Positions 34,347-42,467 of a DNA stretch of 43,596 nt are shown in pieces. The notes under the pieces are model-generated. The model had not been told where the DNA came from. It did no database searches and saw nothing but the letters and a program-made list of their open reading frames with translations. A program made the translations under genes and the position numbers. Numbering within the stretch: position 1 is the first letter of the stretch; each line of letters begins with the position of its first letter. The DNA is from an uncultured Flavobacteriaceae bacterium (GTDB lineage Bacteria; Bacteroidota; Bacteroidia; Flavobacteriales; Flavobacteriaceae): the NCBI GenBank assembly GCA_947489085.1, contig CANLCJ010000033.1, positions 1 to 43,596 of the forward strand, read 5' to 3'.

Positions 34347-34766
34347 TTAAAATTGTTCTCTACCAGAAAAATGGAATGCGCCTTCTATTGCCGCATTCTC
34401 GTCGCTATCGCTTCCATGTACAGCGTTTTCGCTAATAGATGCAGCGTACATTTTTCGTATAGTACCTTCTGCTGCGTCCGCAGGATTTGTAGCTCCTATT
34501 AAAGTTCTAAAATCGGCTACAGCATTTTCTTTTTCTAAAATTGCAGCTACAATAGGGCCTCGCGTCATATATTCCACTAAATCAGCAAAAAACGGACGTT
34601 CTTTGTGTATCGCATAAAAAGTTTCAGCATCTGTGGTAGTCATTTGCGTAAGTTTCATTGCTACAATTCTAAAACCTGAAGCCGCTATCTTATCTAATAT
34701 TGCACCAATATGCCCTTTTTCAACCGCATCTGGTTTAAGCATTGTAAATGTTCTGTTTGTTGCCAT
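34347..34766 (-). CDS. ndk: Nucleoside diphosphate kinase
   Basis: Ndk transfers phosphate from ATP to NDPs through a phosphohistidine. The 139-residue product has the start [16 protein letters not shown], the [11 protein letters not shown] segment, and the active-site motif NAVHGSDS with His117. All key residues are present. It is convergent with the cold-shock gene and has a gap of about 430 bases upstream. Confidence 0.97.
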   Translation of the reverse strand: MATNRTFTMLKPDAVEKGHIGAILDKIAASGFRIVAMKLTQMTTTDAETFYAIHKERPFFADLVEYMTRGPIVAAILEKENAVADFRTLIGATNPADAAEGTIRKMYAASISENAVHGSDSDENAAIEGAFHFSGREQF

Positions 34767-35199
34767 TTGTATTTTTATTTTTTGCGAAAATACAGTTTTA
34801 AATTAAAATTGGTTTCATCTTAAACTCAAATTGCGCTGTTGTACTTCCTTATTGCGTTTAAAAACCAAGTGAAACCTGCATTTTTAGCAATTCTTATTGC
34901 ATTTCAATTGTGTTTTTAGCCCTGATAAATTTGTAATACCATCAGCCGCTTGGTCTAATTGCTTAAAGCTTATTATGGGTATTACTTCCTGTTACAATAT
35001 GGACATATTACTATTAAAAGATATAAGAACTATTGCTCATAAGACATCGCATGTGCTTTATTTTACGCAAAAAAACTCTATAAAAATGGGCTTTCGCATT
35101 GTATAAACAGCATAATAATACTCATGTATTTTATAAATGGAGTAAACTTGCCTTATATTTATTAATGTAAAATACAGCTTAAATTGTATCTTCGTTTTT
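34767..35199. other. Intergenic gap between ndk and nrnA
   Basis: I see no gene here. A perfect 8-bp inverted repeat, GTAATACC (34933-34940) and GGTATTAC (34978-34985), frames a 37-base centre. An open frame at 34897-35106 crosses this repeat and has no coding character. The repeat may be a remnant of a small intergenic element. Both flanking genes must have promoters in this gap but none is clear. Confidence 0.5.
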
Positions 35200-36222
35200 A
35201 TGAAGACAGAAGACATCGCAGCCATTAAAACCCTGCTAAGCACATCTAAAAACATTGTTATTGTTTGCCATAAAAATCCAGATGGTGATGCTATTGGCTC
35301 TACTCTAGGGTTATACCATTACTTGATAAAGCACAACCATAAAGCACAAGTTATAACTCCCAATAATTATCCAGATTTTTTAAAATGGGTACCTGGAGAA
35401 AACACTGTATTAAAATACGATACACAAACTACCGACAGCAACACTCTTATAGATGCTGCTGATATTATTTTTACCTTAGATTTTAATGCTTTGCATCGCG
35501 CAGGTGCTATGGAGGGTGTTTTAAAACAAAACAAGGCTATTAAAATTTTAATAGATCATCACCAAGCGCCAGATGACTATGCAGAATACATGTATAGCGA
35601 TGTTACAATGTGTTCTACTTGCCAGATGATTTATAATTTTATAGCTATGCTAGAAGACACGGCACTTATCGATGCTAATATTGCCACCTGTTTATATTTG
35701 GGTATTATGACGGATACAGGCTCGTTTAGATTTCGTTCTACAACAAGTACCACACACCGTATTATTGCAGAACTTATAGACAAAGGGGCTGATAATACCG
35801 CCATACACAATGCTGTTTACGATACAAATAGTTATAACCGTTTACAATTATTAGGCTGTGCCCTTAGCAACTTAAAAGTGCTTCCAGAGTACCGAACGGC
35901 TTATATTACCTTATCTCAAGACGAATTACAACGTTTCGATTATAAAAAAGGAGATACAGAGGGTGTTGTAAACTATGCATTATCTTTAGATAATGTAATT
36001 TTTGCTGCTATTTTTATAGAAGACCGACAAGAAGGTATTATTAAAATATCGCTTCGCTCTAAAGGTGCTTTTTCTGTTAACGAATTTTCGAGAGCACATT
36101 TTAATGGTGGTGGCCATAACAATGCAGCTGGAGGGAGAAGCGATTTCGCTTTAAACCCAACTATTGAAAAATTTATTAGTATATTACCTAGCTATAAAGA
36201 TGCTCTAAACTATGATGAATAA
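35200..36222 (+). CDS. nrnA: DHH-family oligoribonuclease/pAp phosphatase
   Basis: This NrnA-like enzyme degrades very short RNA oligomers and dephosphorylates pAp. The 340-residue product has HKNPDGDAIGS (residues about 24-34) and DFNALHRAG. The eponymous DHH motif IDHHQAPDDY follows, then YLGIMTDTGSFRF. The C-terminal DHHA1 domain ends with the RNA-binding glycine motif GGGHNNAAGG. Its stop overlaps the start of gldI by 11 bases, starting the envelope-protein run that follows. Confidence 0.95.
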   Translation: MKTEDIAAIKTLLSTSKNIVIVCHKNPDGDAIGSTLGLYHYLIKHNHKAQVITPNNYPDFLKWVPGENTVLKYDTQTTDSNTLIDAADIIFTLDFNALHRAGAMEGVLKQNKAIKILIDHHQAPDDYAEYMYSDVTMCSTCQMIYNFIAMLEDTALIDANIATCLYLGIMTDTGSFRFRSTTSTTHRIIAELIDKGADNTAIHNAVYDTNSYNRLQLLGCALSNLKVLPEYRTAYITLSQDELQRFDYKKGDTEGVVNYALSLDNVIFAAIFIEDRQEGIIKISLRSKGAFSVNEFSRAHFNGGGHNNAAGGRSDFALNPTIEKFISILPSYKDALNYDE

Positions 36223-36763
36223 ATTAGCAATAATAGCTGTTATACTAGTAACAAGCATAGCCTGTAAAACGCCCGAAGCGCGCAAGCCAGTCTCAGTAAA
36301 AACAGGATCTTTTATTAATGCATCTGTAGAGCGCAACAAAAAGTTGAACAACAAAGAGTATGCTAAAATAGAAGCTTTAATAGCAACAGACACCAGTAAC
36401 ACTTACTTTACTTCTAATACAGGGTTTTGGTATTATTATAACGCTAAAGCGGCAGACAGTATTAATAAAATGCCCGATTTTGGAGACGTAGTTAACTACT
36501 CTTATAAACTTAGAGATTTAAAAGGCAACTTTATTTATCCTGTAGATAATTTTAAAAACATTAACTATACTATAGATAAAGAAGAACTTTTTACTGGCCT
36601 AAGAGAAGGTCTTAAACTTATGAAAACGGGAGAAACCGTAACGTTTTTATTTCCGTCTCATAAAGCGTATGGCTACTATGGCGATGAAAATAAAATAGGC
36701 ACGAACATCTCCTTAATTTGCGAAGTTACTCTTAATACAATTACAAAATTAGAAGACCAATAA
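36212..36763 (+). CDS. gldI: Gliding-motility lipoprotein GldI, FKBP-type
   Basis: The 183-residue lipoprotein (lipobox SIAC, cysteine near residue 18) carries a C-terminal FKBP-like prolyl isomerase domain (FGDVVNYSYKLRDLKGNFIYP, LFTGLREGLKLMKTGETVTFLFPSHKAYGYYGD). In Flavobacterium johnsoniae GldI is required for gliding and is thought to fold exported proteins of the gliding/type IX secretion machinery; that this organism glides is inference. The start is the first of two ATG codons (MMNKL), inside nrnA. The peptidyl-prolyl isomerase gene follows after one base. Confidence 0.9.
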   Translation: MMNKLAIIAVILVTSIACKTPEARKPVSVKTGSFINASVERNKKLNNKEYAKIEALIATDTSNTYFTSNTGFWYYYNAKAADSINKMPDFGDVVNYSYKLRDLKGNFIYPVDNFKNINYTIDKEELFTGLREGLKLMKTGETVTFLFPSHKAYGYYGDENKIGTNISLICEVTLNTITKLEDQ

Positions 36764-36764
36764 A

Positions 36765-37889
36765 ATGTTTACAACACGTTTTTTTACAGTAATTTCAACT
36801 ATAACCCTAAGCATATTGGTCTTTAATTGCAAATCTCAATATGCCGATTTGGAAGATGGTATCTATGCAGAAATCGATACTAATAAAGGTAAAATGGTTG
36901 CACAATTGTTTTACAAACGTGCCCCTATAACTTCAGCAAATTTTATTGCATTAGCAGAGGGTACCAATCCCCTTGTGGACAGTATTTACAGCAATAAGCC
37001 ATTTTACAATGGTTTGATTTTTCATCGTGTTATCAATAACTTTATGATTCAAGGAGGCGACCCACTAGGTACAGGAGCAGGCAACCCTGGGTACCGTTTT
37101 ATCAACGAGTCTCATCCAGAATTAAAGCACGACAAACCAGGCATGTTGGCTATGGCCAATTCAGGCCCCAACACAAATGGAAGTCAATTTTACATTACCG
37201 AAATTGCCAAACCACAATTAGATGGCGGTTACACCGTTTTTGGTACTTTGGTTGAAGGGCTAAACATTCAAGACTCTATATCTAATGTAGAAACCGATGC
37301 TCGTGATAAGCCTTTAGATAGTGTTTACATAAAACAACTTAATATTATAAGAAAAGGTAGAGACGCCAATTCTTTTAATGCCCCAGAAGTTTTTAAAAAT
37401 CATTTTGCTATAGAAGAAGAACGCATTGCAAAAGAAAAGGCTCGTAAAGCACAATTTAAAACCGACAGCAAAACAAAACACACTGCCCAAAAACTTAAAG
37501 CCGTTGCTTTAGATTCTGGTTTAAAGTATTTTATATCTAAAGCTGGTAACGGCCCAGAATTGAAAGAAACCTCTAAAGTAATGACGCACTATGCGTTATT
37601 TTTAGAAGATGGCACTTTATTAGAGACTAGTGATTTGAAAATAGCTGAAGCCTTAGAAATGGTAAATAAAAGAAAAAAACGCGCTGGCGCTTACCGTCCT
37701 ATCCTAGCCGATTTAAGTCCAAACGCCGCTATGATTCCTGGTTTTAAAGAAGGATTACAACACCTACGTGTTGGCGATAAAGCCACTTTATTTATTCCTT
37801 ACCACTTGGGGTATGGAGAAGCTGGCAATAGAGCCATCCCTCCAAAAACAAATTTAATTTTCGAAGTTGAAGTATTACAACTCAATTAA
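36765..37889 (+). CDS. Two-domain peptidyl-prolyl isomerase: cyclophilin plus FKBP
   Basis: The 374-residue lipoprotein (lipobox VFNC, cysteine near residue 22) contains a cyclophilin domain at about 35-195 (KPFYNGLIFHRVINNFMIQGGDP, GMLAMANSGPNTNGSQFYIT) and a FKBP domain at about 250-374 (MIPGFKEGLQHLRVGDKATLFIP, LGYGEAGNRAIPPKT). Both domains catalyse proline cis-trans isomerisation, here most likely on exported proteins. Fusion of the two unrelated isomerase folds in one lipoprotein is characteristic of this phylum. It follows gldI by one base and precedes lgt, so a set for making and folding lipoproteins is co-transcribed. Confidence 0.93.
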   Translation: MFTTRFFTVISTITLSILVFNCKSQYADLEDGIYAEIDTNKGKMVAQLFYKRAPITSANFIALAEGTNPLVDSIYSNKPFYNGLIFHRVINNFMIQGGDPLGTGAGNPGYRFINESHPELKHDKPGMLAMANSGPNTNGSQFYITEIAKPQLDGGYTVFGTLVEGLNIQDSISNVETDARDKPLDSVYIKQLNIIRKGRDANSFNAPEVFKNHFAIEEERIAKEKARKAQFKTDSKTKHTAQKLKAVALDSGLKYFISKAGNGPELKETSKVMTHYALFLEDGTLLETSDLKIAEALEMVNKRKKRAGAYRPILADLSPNAAMIPGFKEGLQHLRVGDKATLFIPYHLGYGEAGNRAIPPKTNLIFEVEVLQLN

Positions 37890-37930
37890 ATGATTACAAA
37901 CATTTATATTTACGCCGTAAAACAAAACGC

Positions 37931-38851
37931 ATGCATGCTTTAAAGTTAGATTGGAATCCGCTTACTGGAATAGATATTGTTGGTAATTTTAAATTACACT
38001 TCTATAGCCTTATGTGGGTAACAGCCTTTATTCTAGGCTGGTATATTATAAAACGTATATACACTAAAGAAAAAGTTAATTTAGAGTATTTAGATCCTTT
38101 ATTTATATATGTAGTACTGGCCACGATGTTTGGGGCACGTATTGGGCACGTATTGTTTTACCAAGCCGAGCTTATCAAAGAAGACTTTTTTAGCATATTT
38201 TTACCCTTTAGTTTTAAAAACGGTATCGAGTTTACAGGATTTCAAGGTCTTGCCAGCCATGGTGCAGCTATAGGCATTATACTTGGTATGTACTTATACA
38301 GACGCAAATACAATTACAAATCGGTACTGTGGTTATTAGATCGCATTGTTATTCCCGTAGCCTCTGGAGCTGTTTTTATTAGAATTGGTAATTTTATTAA
38401 TTCTGAAATTATTGGTAAAACTTCTGGAGACTTTCCTTTGGGTGTGCGCTTTATCCAAGACTACTATAACAAATACGAAGCAGTGCGTTTAACTGGCATA
38501 AAAAATGTAAAAGAAGCCTACAATAAAATCGCTAACACTCCAGAATTGTTAGAAGCTGTACCTTATAGACATGCCGCACAATTGTACGAATCGTTTTGTT
38601 ATATTTTTGTGTTTTTAATACTCTTGTATTTTTATGCTAAGACACCAAAAAGAGATCAAACAGGCTTTCTTTTTGGCTTATTTTTAGTGCTGTTGTGGAC
38701 CATACGTTTCTTTGTAGAGTTTGTAAAAGAAGCTCAAGTAGACGACAGAGCAACATGGGCACTAAATACTGGACAGTGGCTTAGTATTCCATTTGTACTT
38801 ATAGGGCTTTATTTTATGTTTGTATATAAACCAAAAACACCTGTGGTGTAA
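37931..38851 (+). CDS. lgt: Prolipoprotein diacylglyceryl transferase
   Basis: Lgt adds diacylglycerol to the lipobox cysteine, the first step of lipoprotein maturation in the inner membrane. The 306-residue protein has about seven membrane helices and the signature loop VFIRIGNFINSEIIGK (conserved R, N and E). FGARIGHVLFYQ and ASHGAAIGIILGMY lie earlier in the chain. A region of about 45 residues between helices (YNKYEAVRLTGIKNVKEA) is longer than in the E. coli protein. It sits behind gldI and the PPIase, all of whose products it would process. Confidence 0.96.
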   Translation: MHALKLDWNPLTGIDIVGNFKLHFYSLMWVTAFILGWYIIKRIYTKEKVNLEYLDPLFIYVVLATMFGARIGHVLFYQAELIKEDFFSIFLPFSFKNGIEFTGFQGLASHGAAIGIILGMYLYRRKYNYKSVLWLLDRIVIPVASGAVFIRIGNFINSEIIGKTSGDFPLGVRFIQDYYNKYEAVRLTGIKNVKEAYNKIANTPELLEAVPYRHAAQLYESFCYIFVFLILLYFYAKTPKRDQTGFLFGLFLVLLWTIRFFVEFVKEAQVDDRATWALNTGQWLSIPFVLIGLYFMFVYKPKTPVV

Positions 38852-38856
38852 TATCC

Positions 38857-39339
38857 ATGCTGCATCGTTTTTTATATTCTTTTGTTTTAGGCAGTGTAAT
38901 GCTTACGGTATTGGCTTGTAAAGACACATCTAAACCTACTATTTCGCAAACAAAAATTACATTTAAAAAAGAAGGCGAATTGTCCATTTATAAAAGTACG
39001 AGCGATACTCTTAAAAAACATTTGGATATCGAAATTTCAGATACCGATTACGAGCGGCAAACAGGGCTCATGTACCGCGATGGCATGACACCTAATCAAG
39101 GCATGTTATTTATTTTTAAGGACGAAACCAAACGTTTCTTCTACATGAAAAACACCAAAATACCTCTAGACATTATTTATATAGGTGCAAATAAGCGTAT
39201 TGTTAGTTTTAAAACTAACGCCAAACCTTTCGATGAAACTTCTCTACCATCTGAAGTGCCTGCCAAATATGTTTTAGAAGTTAACGCAGGTCTGGCACGT
39301 AAATGGGAGCTGGAAAAAGGTGACACTCTACTTTGGTAG
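38857..39339 (+). CDS. DUF192 lipoprotein
   Basis: The 160-residue product has a lipoprotein signal (VLACKD, cysteine about residue 21) and a DUF192 domain: DIEISDTDYERQTGLMYRDGM, GMLFIFKDETKRFFYMKNTKIPLDIIYI and YVLEVNAGLARKWELEKGD. The family is a small beta-barrel of unknown function. It starts five bases after lgt and closes the core operon. After it the accessory block begins. Confidence 0.9.
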   Translation: MLHRFLYSFVLGSVMLTVLACKDTSKPTISQTKITFKKEGELSIYKSTSDTLKKHLDIEISDTDYERQTGLMYRDGMTPNQGMLFIFKDETKRFFYMKNTKIPLDIIYIGANKRIVSFKTNAKPFDETSLPSEVPAKYVLEVNAGLARKWELEKGDTLLW

Positions 39340-39460
39340 TAGCTGTTCAAGCTTTTAAAAATTAATATGAATTAGATAAATAAATCTCTTTTTCGATAAC
39401 TCAAAATTTTTATACAAAGAAGACTACATAACGTTTTGTTGAGCAATTTTTTCGTTTCTT

Positions 39461-39655
39461 TTAAAAAGATTTCAATGCAGCTTTTTGTGTTTTTAGTTGA
39501 AAGGTAAAGCAATAGGAAGAACAGATTATTAGCAAAGCTGTACCAGTACAAATCGCGTTTAAATTGTTTACACCAATTAAAAATACTTTATCGCCTCCTA
39601 CTATAGCAGCATTCAAAATTAGGATTGCAATACAATTAAAATAAATTCTATTTTT
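39461..39655 (-). pseudogene. Possible remnant of a small membrane protein gene
   Basis: A 64-codon minus-strand frame without a normal start reads as two hydrophobic stretches (IYFNCIAILILNAAIVGG and LNAICTGTALLIICSSYCF) and a basic tail (KTQKAALKSF). Just upstream (39655-39735) another frame begins MENIPPKRTQKRPIV and continues after a frame change as SIIDEIRKQYLEK, stop. Together they look like a decayed gene or a degraded pair in the 39340-39908 gap. The evidence is hydrophobicity and a plausible start only. Confidence 0.25.
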
Positions 39656-39769
39656 CTAGATATTGTTTTCTAATCTCATCAATTATCGAATACAATAGGT
39701 CGTTTTTGAGTACGCTTTGGAGGAATGTTTTCCATAACTAATGATTTTGAAGTGTATCATTATTTCAAC

Positions 39770-39911
39770 CCAAAGGGACAGCCTTCGAAATTTTTGAAGC
39801 ATGATATTTTGAGCTTATAAGTACGCTTTGAAAATCGTTTGTTTTTTACTTAAACAAGATCAGACAACAGCACATAAAGCGTTGGCCTATCGGCATGCCA
39901 TATACTTCTTA
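39770..39911 (-). repeat. Cassette-boundary element, partial copy D
   Basis: The segment shares with copies A and B the run TTATAAGTACGCTTTGAAAA (39816 onward) and the end TGGCCTATCGGC then CATATACTTCTTAGTTAGG. Read on the minus strand it begins at the stop codon of the lipoprotein gene (39909), whose last codons CCT-AAC-TAA-G are part of the repeat. The hairpin stem is degraded compared with copy A. It lacks the terminator and leader half found in A and B, so no full unit follows. Confidence 0.8.
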
Positions 39912-40250
39912 GTTAGGCAACGTTATTTTTCTTAAAGTTATTGTGTCAGAATACTTGTTTAAAAAAGTATATTTTACTTTCTCTCCGTTTTGAGTCCAAA
40001 CAGAAGGAATAGTGTCAGTTATAAATCCCTGCTTCTCAAAAATTAAAGAACGTAAGGAATTAGGCTCTTTTTGTAATAGAAAGTAACCATTTGAGTCAGT
40101 CTTTGTAGAAAACTCATCATCGTACATTTTTTTTACAGTTACGTTTTTCAAAGGTTTATTTTCATAATATACATAACCTCTATAAAATGCTGGTTTTGTT
40201 GAACACGAAGTAATAGTAAATAATATAATGCTTAAAACTAAAATCTTCAT
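39909..40250 (-). CDS. Lipoprotein with carboxypeptidase-regulatory-like fold, candidate immunity protein
   Basis: The 113-residue product has a lipoprotein signal peptide (MKILVLSIILFTITSC; lipobox TSC with cysteine 16). The mature part (YRGYVYYENKPLKNVTVKK, TKTDSNGYFLLQ, LRSLIFEKQGFITDT) has the beta-sandwich pattern of carboxypeptidase-regulatory/transthyretin-like domains. It should be anchored facing the periplasm or cell surface. Its ATG overlaps the stop of the Hcp-peptidase gene as ATGA, so the two are co-translated. Effector followed at once by a small protein in the compartment where the effector acts is the usual effector-immunity order. Immunity is inferred from order, overlap and localisation. 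Its stop codon falls in the cassette repeat. Confidence 0.75.
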   Translation of the reverse strand: MKILVLSIILFTITSCSTKPAFYRGYVYYENKPLKNVTVKKMYDDEFSTKTDSNGYFLLQKEPNSLRSLIFEKQGFITDTIPSVWTQNGEKVKYTFLNKYSDTITLRKITLPN

Positions 40251-41971
40251 TTTATTTTTATTTTAGTTAACCATATTAAACTTAATACATCTTCTTCAGA
40301 TGCAACCATTCTATTTCTTTCGCTATAAGGAATCCAATTTTTATGATACGGCATTATATCAATTTCACCACTTGCAGGATAGGTTATAGCATTATCATTT
40401 TCAGATTGAGTTACAGTATTTACTGTTCCCTTATGTCCATAACTATAAAATGTTCCTCCATAGGCTTTGAGAATTGTATGTCCTATTTCGTGAGCAGCAG
40501 TTTCTCTATATGATACATCTTCTTTATCGTAAGTTTGAAAATCCCAACCATATGAGTATTTGATATACCCTACATTATAACAGACGGCTTCTCTAGAAAT
40601 AATATTTCCAACAAAAGAAATTGGATCTTCCACAGTTCCAGGGTTTCCTGAGCGCATCCATTTGTTATTAGTGTTGAATATTAAGCTTACATCATCCATT
40701 GCATTTTCGGTGGTGTTCACAGCATTTACAAAAACTTCATAAAGTTCGCCATTTATAGTCCCATTTTTGGCAACAAAATGGTTTCTGTTTCTACCCCAAT
40801 AATAATTCAAGCCTCCTAAAGCTAATTTTTCTAAATCTCCAAAACTTTTGGTTCTTGACCTTAATGGAGGTTTTCCTGAAATCAAGTCTTTTTCAGGAAT
40901 TTTATCCCAAGGACACTCTTTTATAATTATTGGGTCAGGAGCAACGATTTGTTCTGTACATTCTATTCCTCTTGCTCCTCCGTCCTTTAGATTAACACGG
41001 AGTGTAACATCTATACGCTTGGTGTTCTTGTTAATTTTAACATCGACCCATTTTACTTCTTTGTACTCAAAAGTAAACTCGCTACTTTCTGCGCTTTTTT
41101 CTTTTCCGTTACGTCTTGCTTTTATGCGTGCTTTTAATTTTCCTGAAGTGAAAATTGTACTGTCGTAAATATCGTTACTATCAAAACCATCCCATTTAAA
41201 ATTGTACTTGCCAACAGGATAGTTTTTTTGCACAGACTGTTCATTATTTGTTTCTGAATTATTGCTCGAACCTTTTGCAGTAATAACAACTTCATCTAAT
41301 GTCTGTTTACTAGAATGATAGTTTTGTATAATGCTACTGTTATGTAATATTTCTATATCAAAATCGTCTATATCATTTTTTTTTACTTCTATTTCAAATT
41401 CAATATGTTTATTTTCAGCAATTCCTTTAAATGAAGGAATTCCAAGAGGAACAAAGCTACTTTTGTTAGTAAGGTGCTTGATACTTATTTCAAAATCTTT
41501 CTCTTCTTGTTCATATGAATATACAGGCGTTTGATATTCTTGCGGAGGTTTCCAGTTATGATTCCAAAGTTTCACTAAATCAGCTCCATAATTCTGAATA
41601 GCAGGCGAAATAGTTAAAATAGTTTGCATAGGCTGTGTACCTTCGGCAAAAAATACTTCTCTAAAGTAAATCAAATGTGCGTCCTCGAACTTATAAGTTT
41701 TGGTTGGCGGATATTCAAATCCATTTTCATAAAAACAAACTTTTCCTTGCTCCATTTTGTCGACTTCGTTCCAAGTTTCGTCTTCATTCTTTTTTGTCAT
41801 CCAATGTAGCACTAAATCGGAATACCTATCAGTGACATAACATAGCGTTATTAAACCTCCGTTAGTATCTGAAGCAGGTTTGCCATTTATTCTTGTATCT
41901 CGATAATAATTCATGTCTGCCCATAGTAATTCTATTTCTTGTCCTAATATAAATAACTTTGCTAATGTCAT
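40247..41971 (-). CDS. TssD/Hcp-fused zinc metallopeptidase, putative type VI secretion effector
   Basis: The product has 574 residues. Residues 1-140 resemble the Bacteroidota Hcp/TssD tube protein: INGKPASDTNGGLITL, LVLHWMTKK, FEDAHLIYFREVFF, GTQPMQTILTISP and WNHNW. Residues about 150-345 are Ig-like segments and a linker containing LDEVVITAKG (225-234) and KRIDVTLRVNLKDGG. The C-terminal part has TAAHEIGHTILKAYGG (HExxH, H494 and H498), with a further His in YSYGHKG and a Met-turn-like EIDIMPYH, the layout of a metzincin-type zinc peptidase. There is no signal peptide, as expected for a T6SS-delivered protein. The ATG at 41971 starts the Hcp domain at its normal first strand. No T6SS structural genes are nearby. 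Delivery and toxicity are inferences from architecture. Confidence 0.85.
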   Translation of the reverse strand: MTLAKLFILGQEIELLWADMNYYRDTRINGKPASDTNGGLITLCYVTDRYSDLVLHWMTKKNEDETWNEVDKMEQGKVCFYENGFEYPPTKTYKFEDAHLIYFREVFFAEGTQPMQTILTISPAIQNYGADLVKLWNHNWKPPQEYQTPVYSYEQEEKDFEISIKHLTNKSSFVPLGIPSFKGIAENKHIEFEIEVKKNDIDDFDIEILHNSSIIQNYHSSKQTLDEVVITAKGSSNNSETNNEQSVQKNYPVGKYNFKWDGFDSNDIYDSTIFTSGKLKARIKARRNGKEKSAESSEFTFEYKEVKWVDVKINKNTKRIDVTLRVNLKDGGARGIECTEQIVAPDPIIIKECPWDKIPEKDLISGKPPLRSRTKSFGDLEKLALGGLNYYWGRNRNHFVAKNGTINGELYEVFVNAVNTTENAMDDVSLIFNTNNKWMRSGNPGTVEDPISFVGNIISREAVCYNVGYIKYSYGWDFQTYDKEDVSYRETAAHEIGHTILKAYGGTFYSYGHKGTVNTVTQSENDNAITYPASGEIDIMPYHKNWIPYSERNRMVASEEDVLSLIWLTKIKIK

Positions 41972-42006
41972 TTTTTTGCTTCTTTGTCGTTTTGAGTGAG
42001 TAATGT

Positions 42007-42461
42007 TGTATGTGTTTCACAAATCTAAAGGATTTTTTACAGATTGAAAACCACTAATAGCTACATGTGTATGTATTTCTGTAGTTTTAGAGCTATTATA
42101 TCCTAATATAAGTTGTATCTGCCTCAAATTAGAACCATTTTTCTTCAAAATACTAGGAGGTGGCTAAAACAGTTCAAACCACTACCTCACTCACAACATT
42201 TCCTTTACACAAAAACTACAAATCAAGATAAACAAAAAAATCGCTTCAAACATCTCGTTTAAAGCGATTTAATTAAAATTGTGACCGTGAAGGGACTGAG
42301 TTCGAACTTTTTGAAGAGTAATATCATCCAAATACTATCAAAATCTCATGCTGTTTTAAGCTTATAAGTACGCTTTGAAAATCGTTTTTTATTTTAAGTG
42401 GATAAAGACAGCATCGCATATAGTGTTGGCCTATCGGCACGCCATATGCTTCTTAGTTAGC
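42007..42461 (-). repeat. Cassette-boundary element, copy B (about 455 bp)
   Basis: Aligns with copy A (1986-2428) in order along its length. On the minus strand it begins with the conserved GCTAACTAAGAAG just after the TGA of the gene at 42468. It goes on through the hairpin region (TGGCCTATCGGC loop at about 42426-42437), the terminator at 42240-42268, and the interleaved repeats at 42047-42098, to 36 bases before the effector's ATG. It spans the whole gap between 42468-42938 and the effector gene. No separate gene is seen in it. Confidence 0.85.
42233..42268 (-). terminator. Intrinsic terminator inside copy B
   Basis: On the minus strand ATCGCTTTAAAC, a five-base loop, and GTTTGAAGCGAT form a 12-bp stem with one mismatch, followed by T6G T3. 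It is the counterpart of 2212-2243 and would isolate the effector transcript from the gene upstream. Confidence 0.7.
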
Positions 42462-42467
42462 ATTAGT

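Noticed and set aside
34897-35106. 69-codon plus-strand frame in the ndk-nrnA gap
   Set aside because: It crosses an inverted repeat, has mixed composition, and shows no start context or motif.
40848-41168. 106-codon plus-strand frame opposite the effector
   Set aside because: It is a shadow of the effector reading frame with leucine/serine-rich antisense composition.
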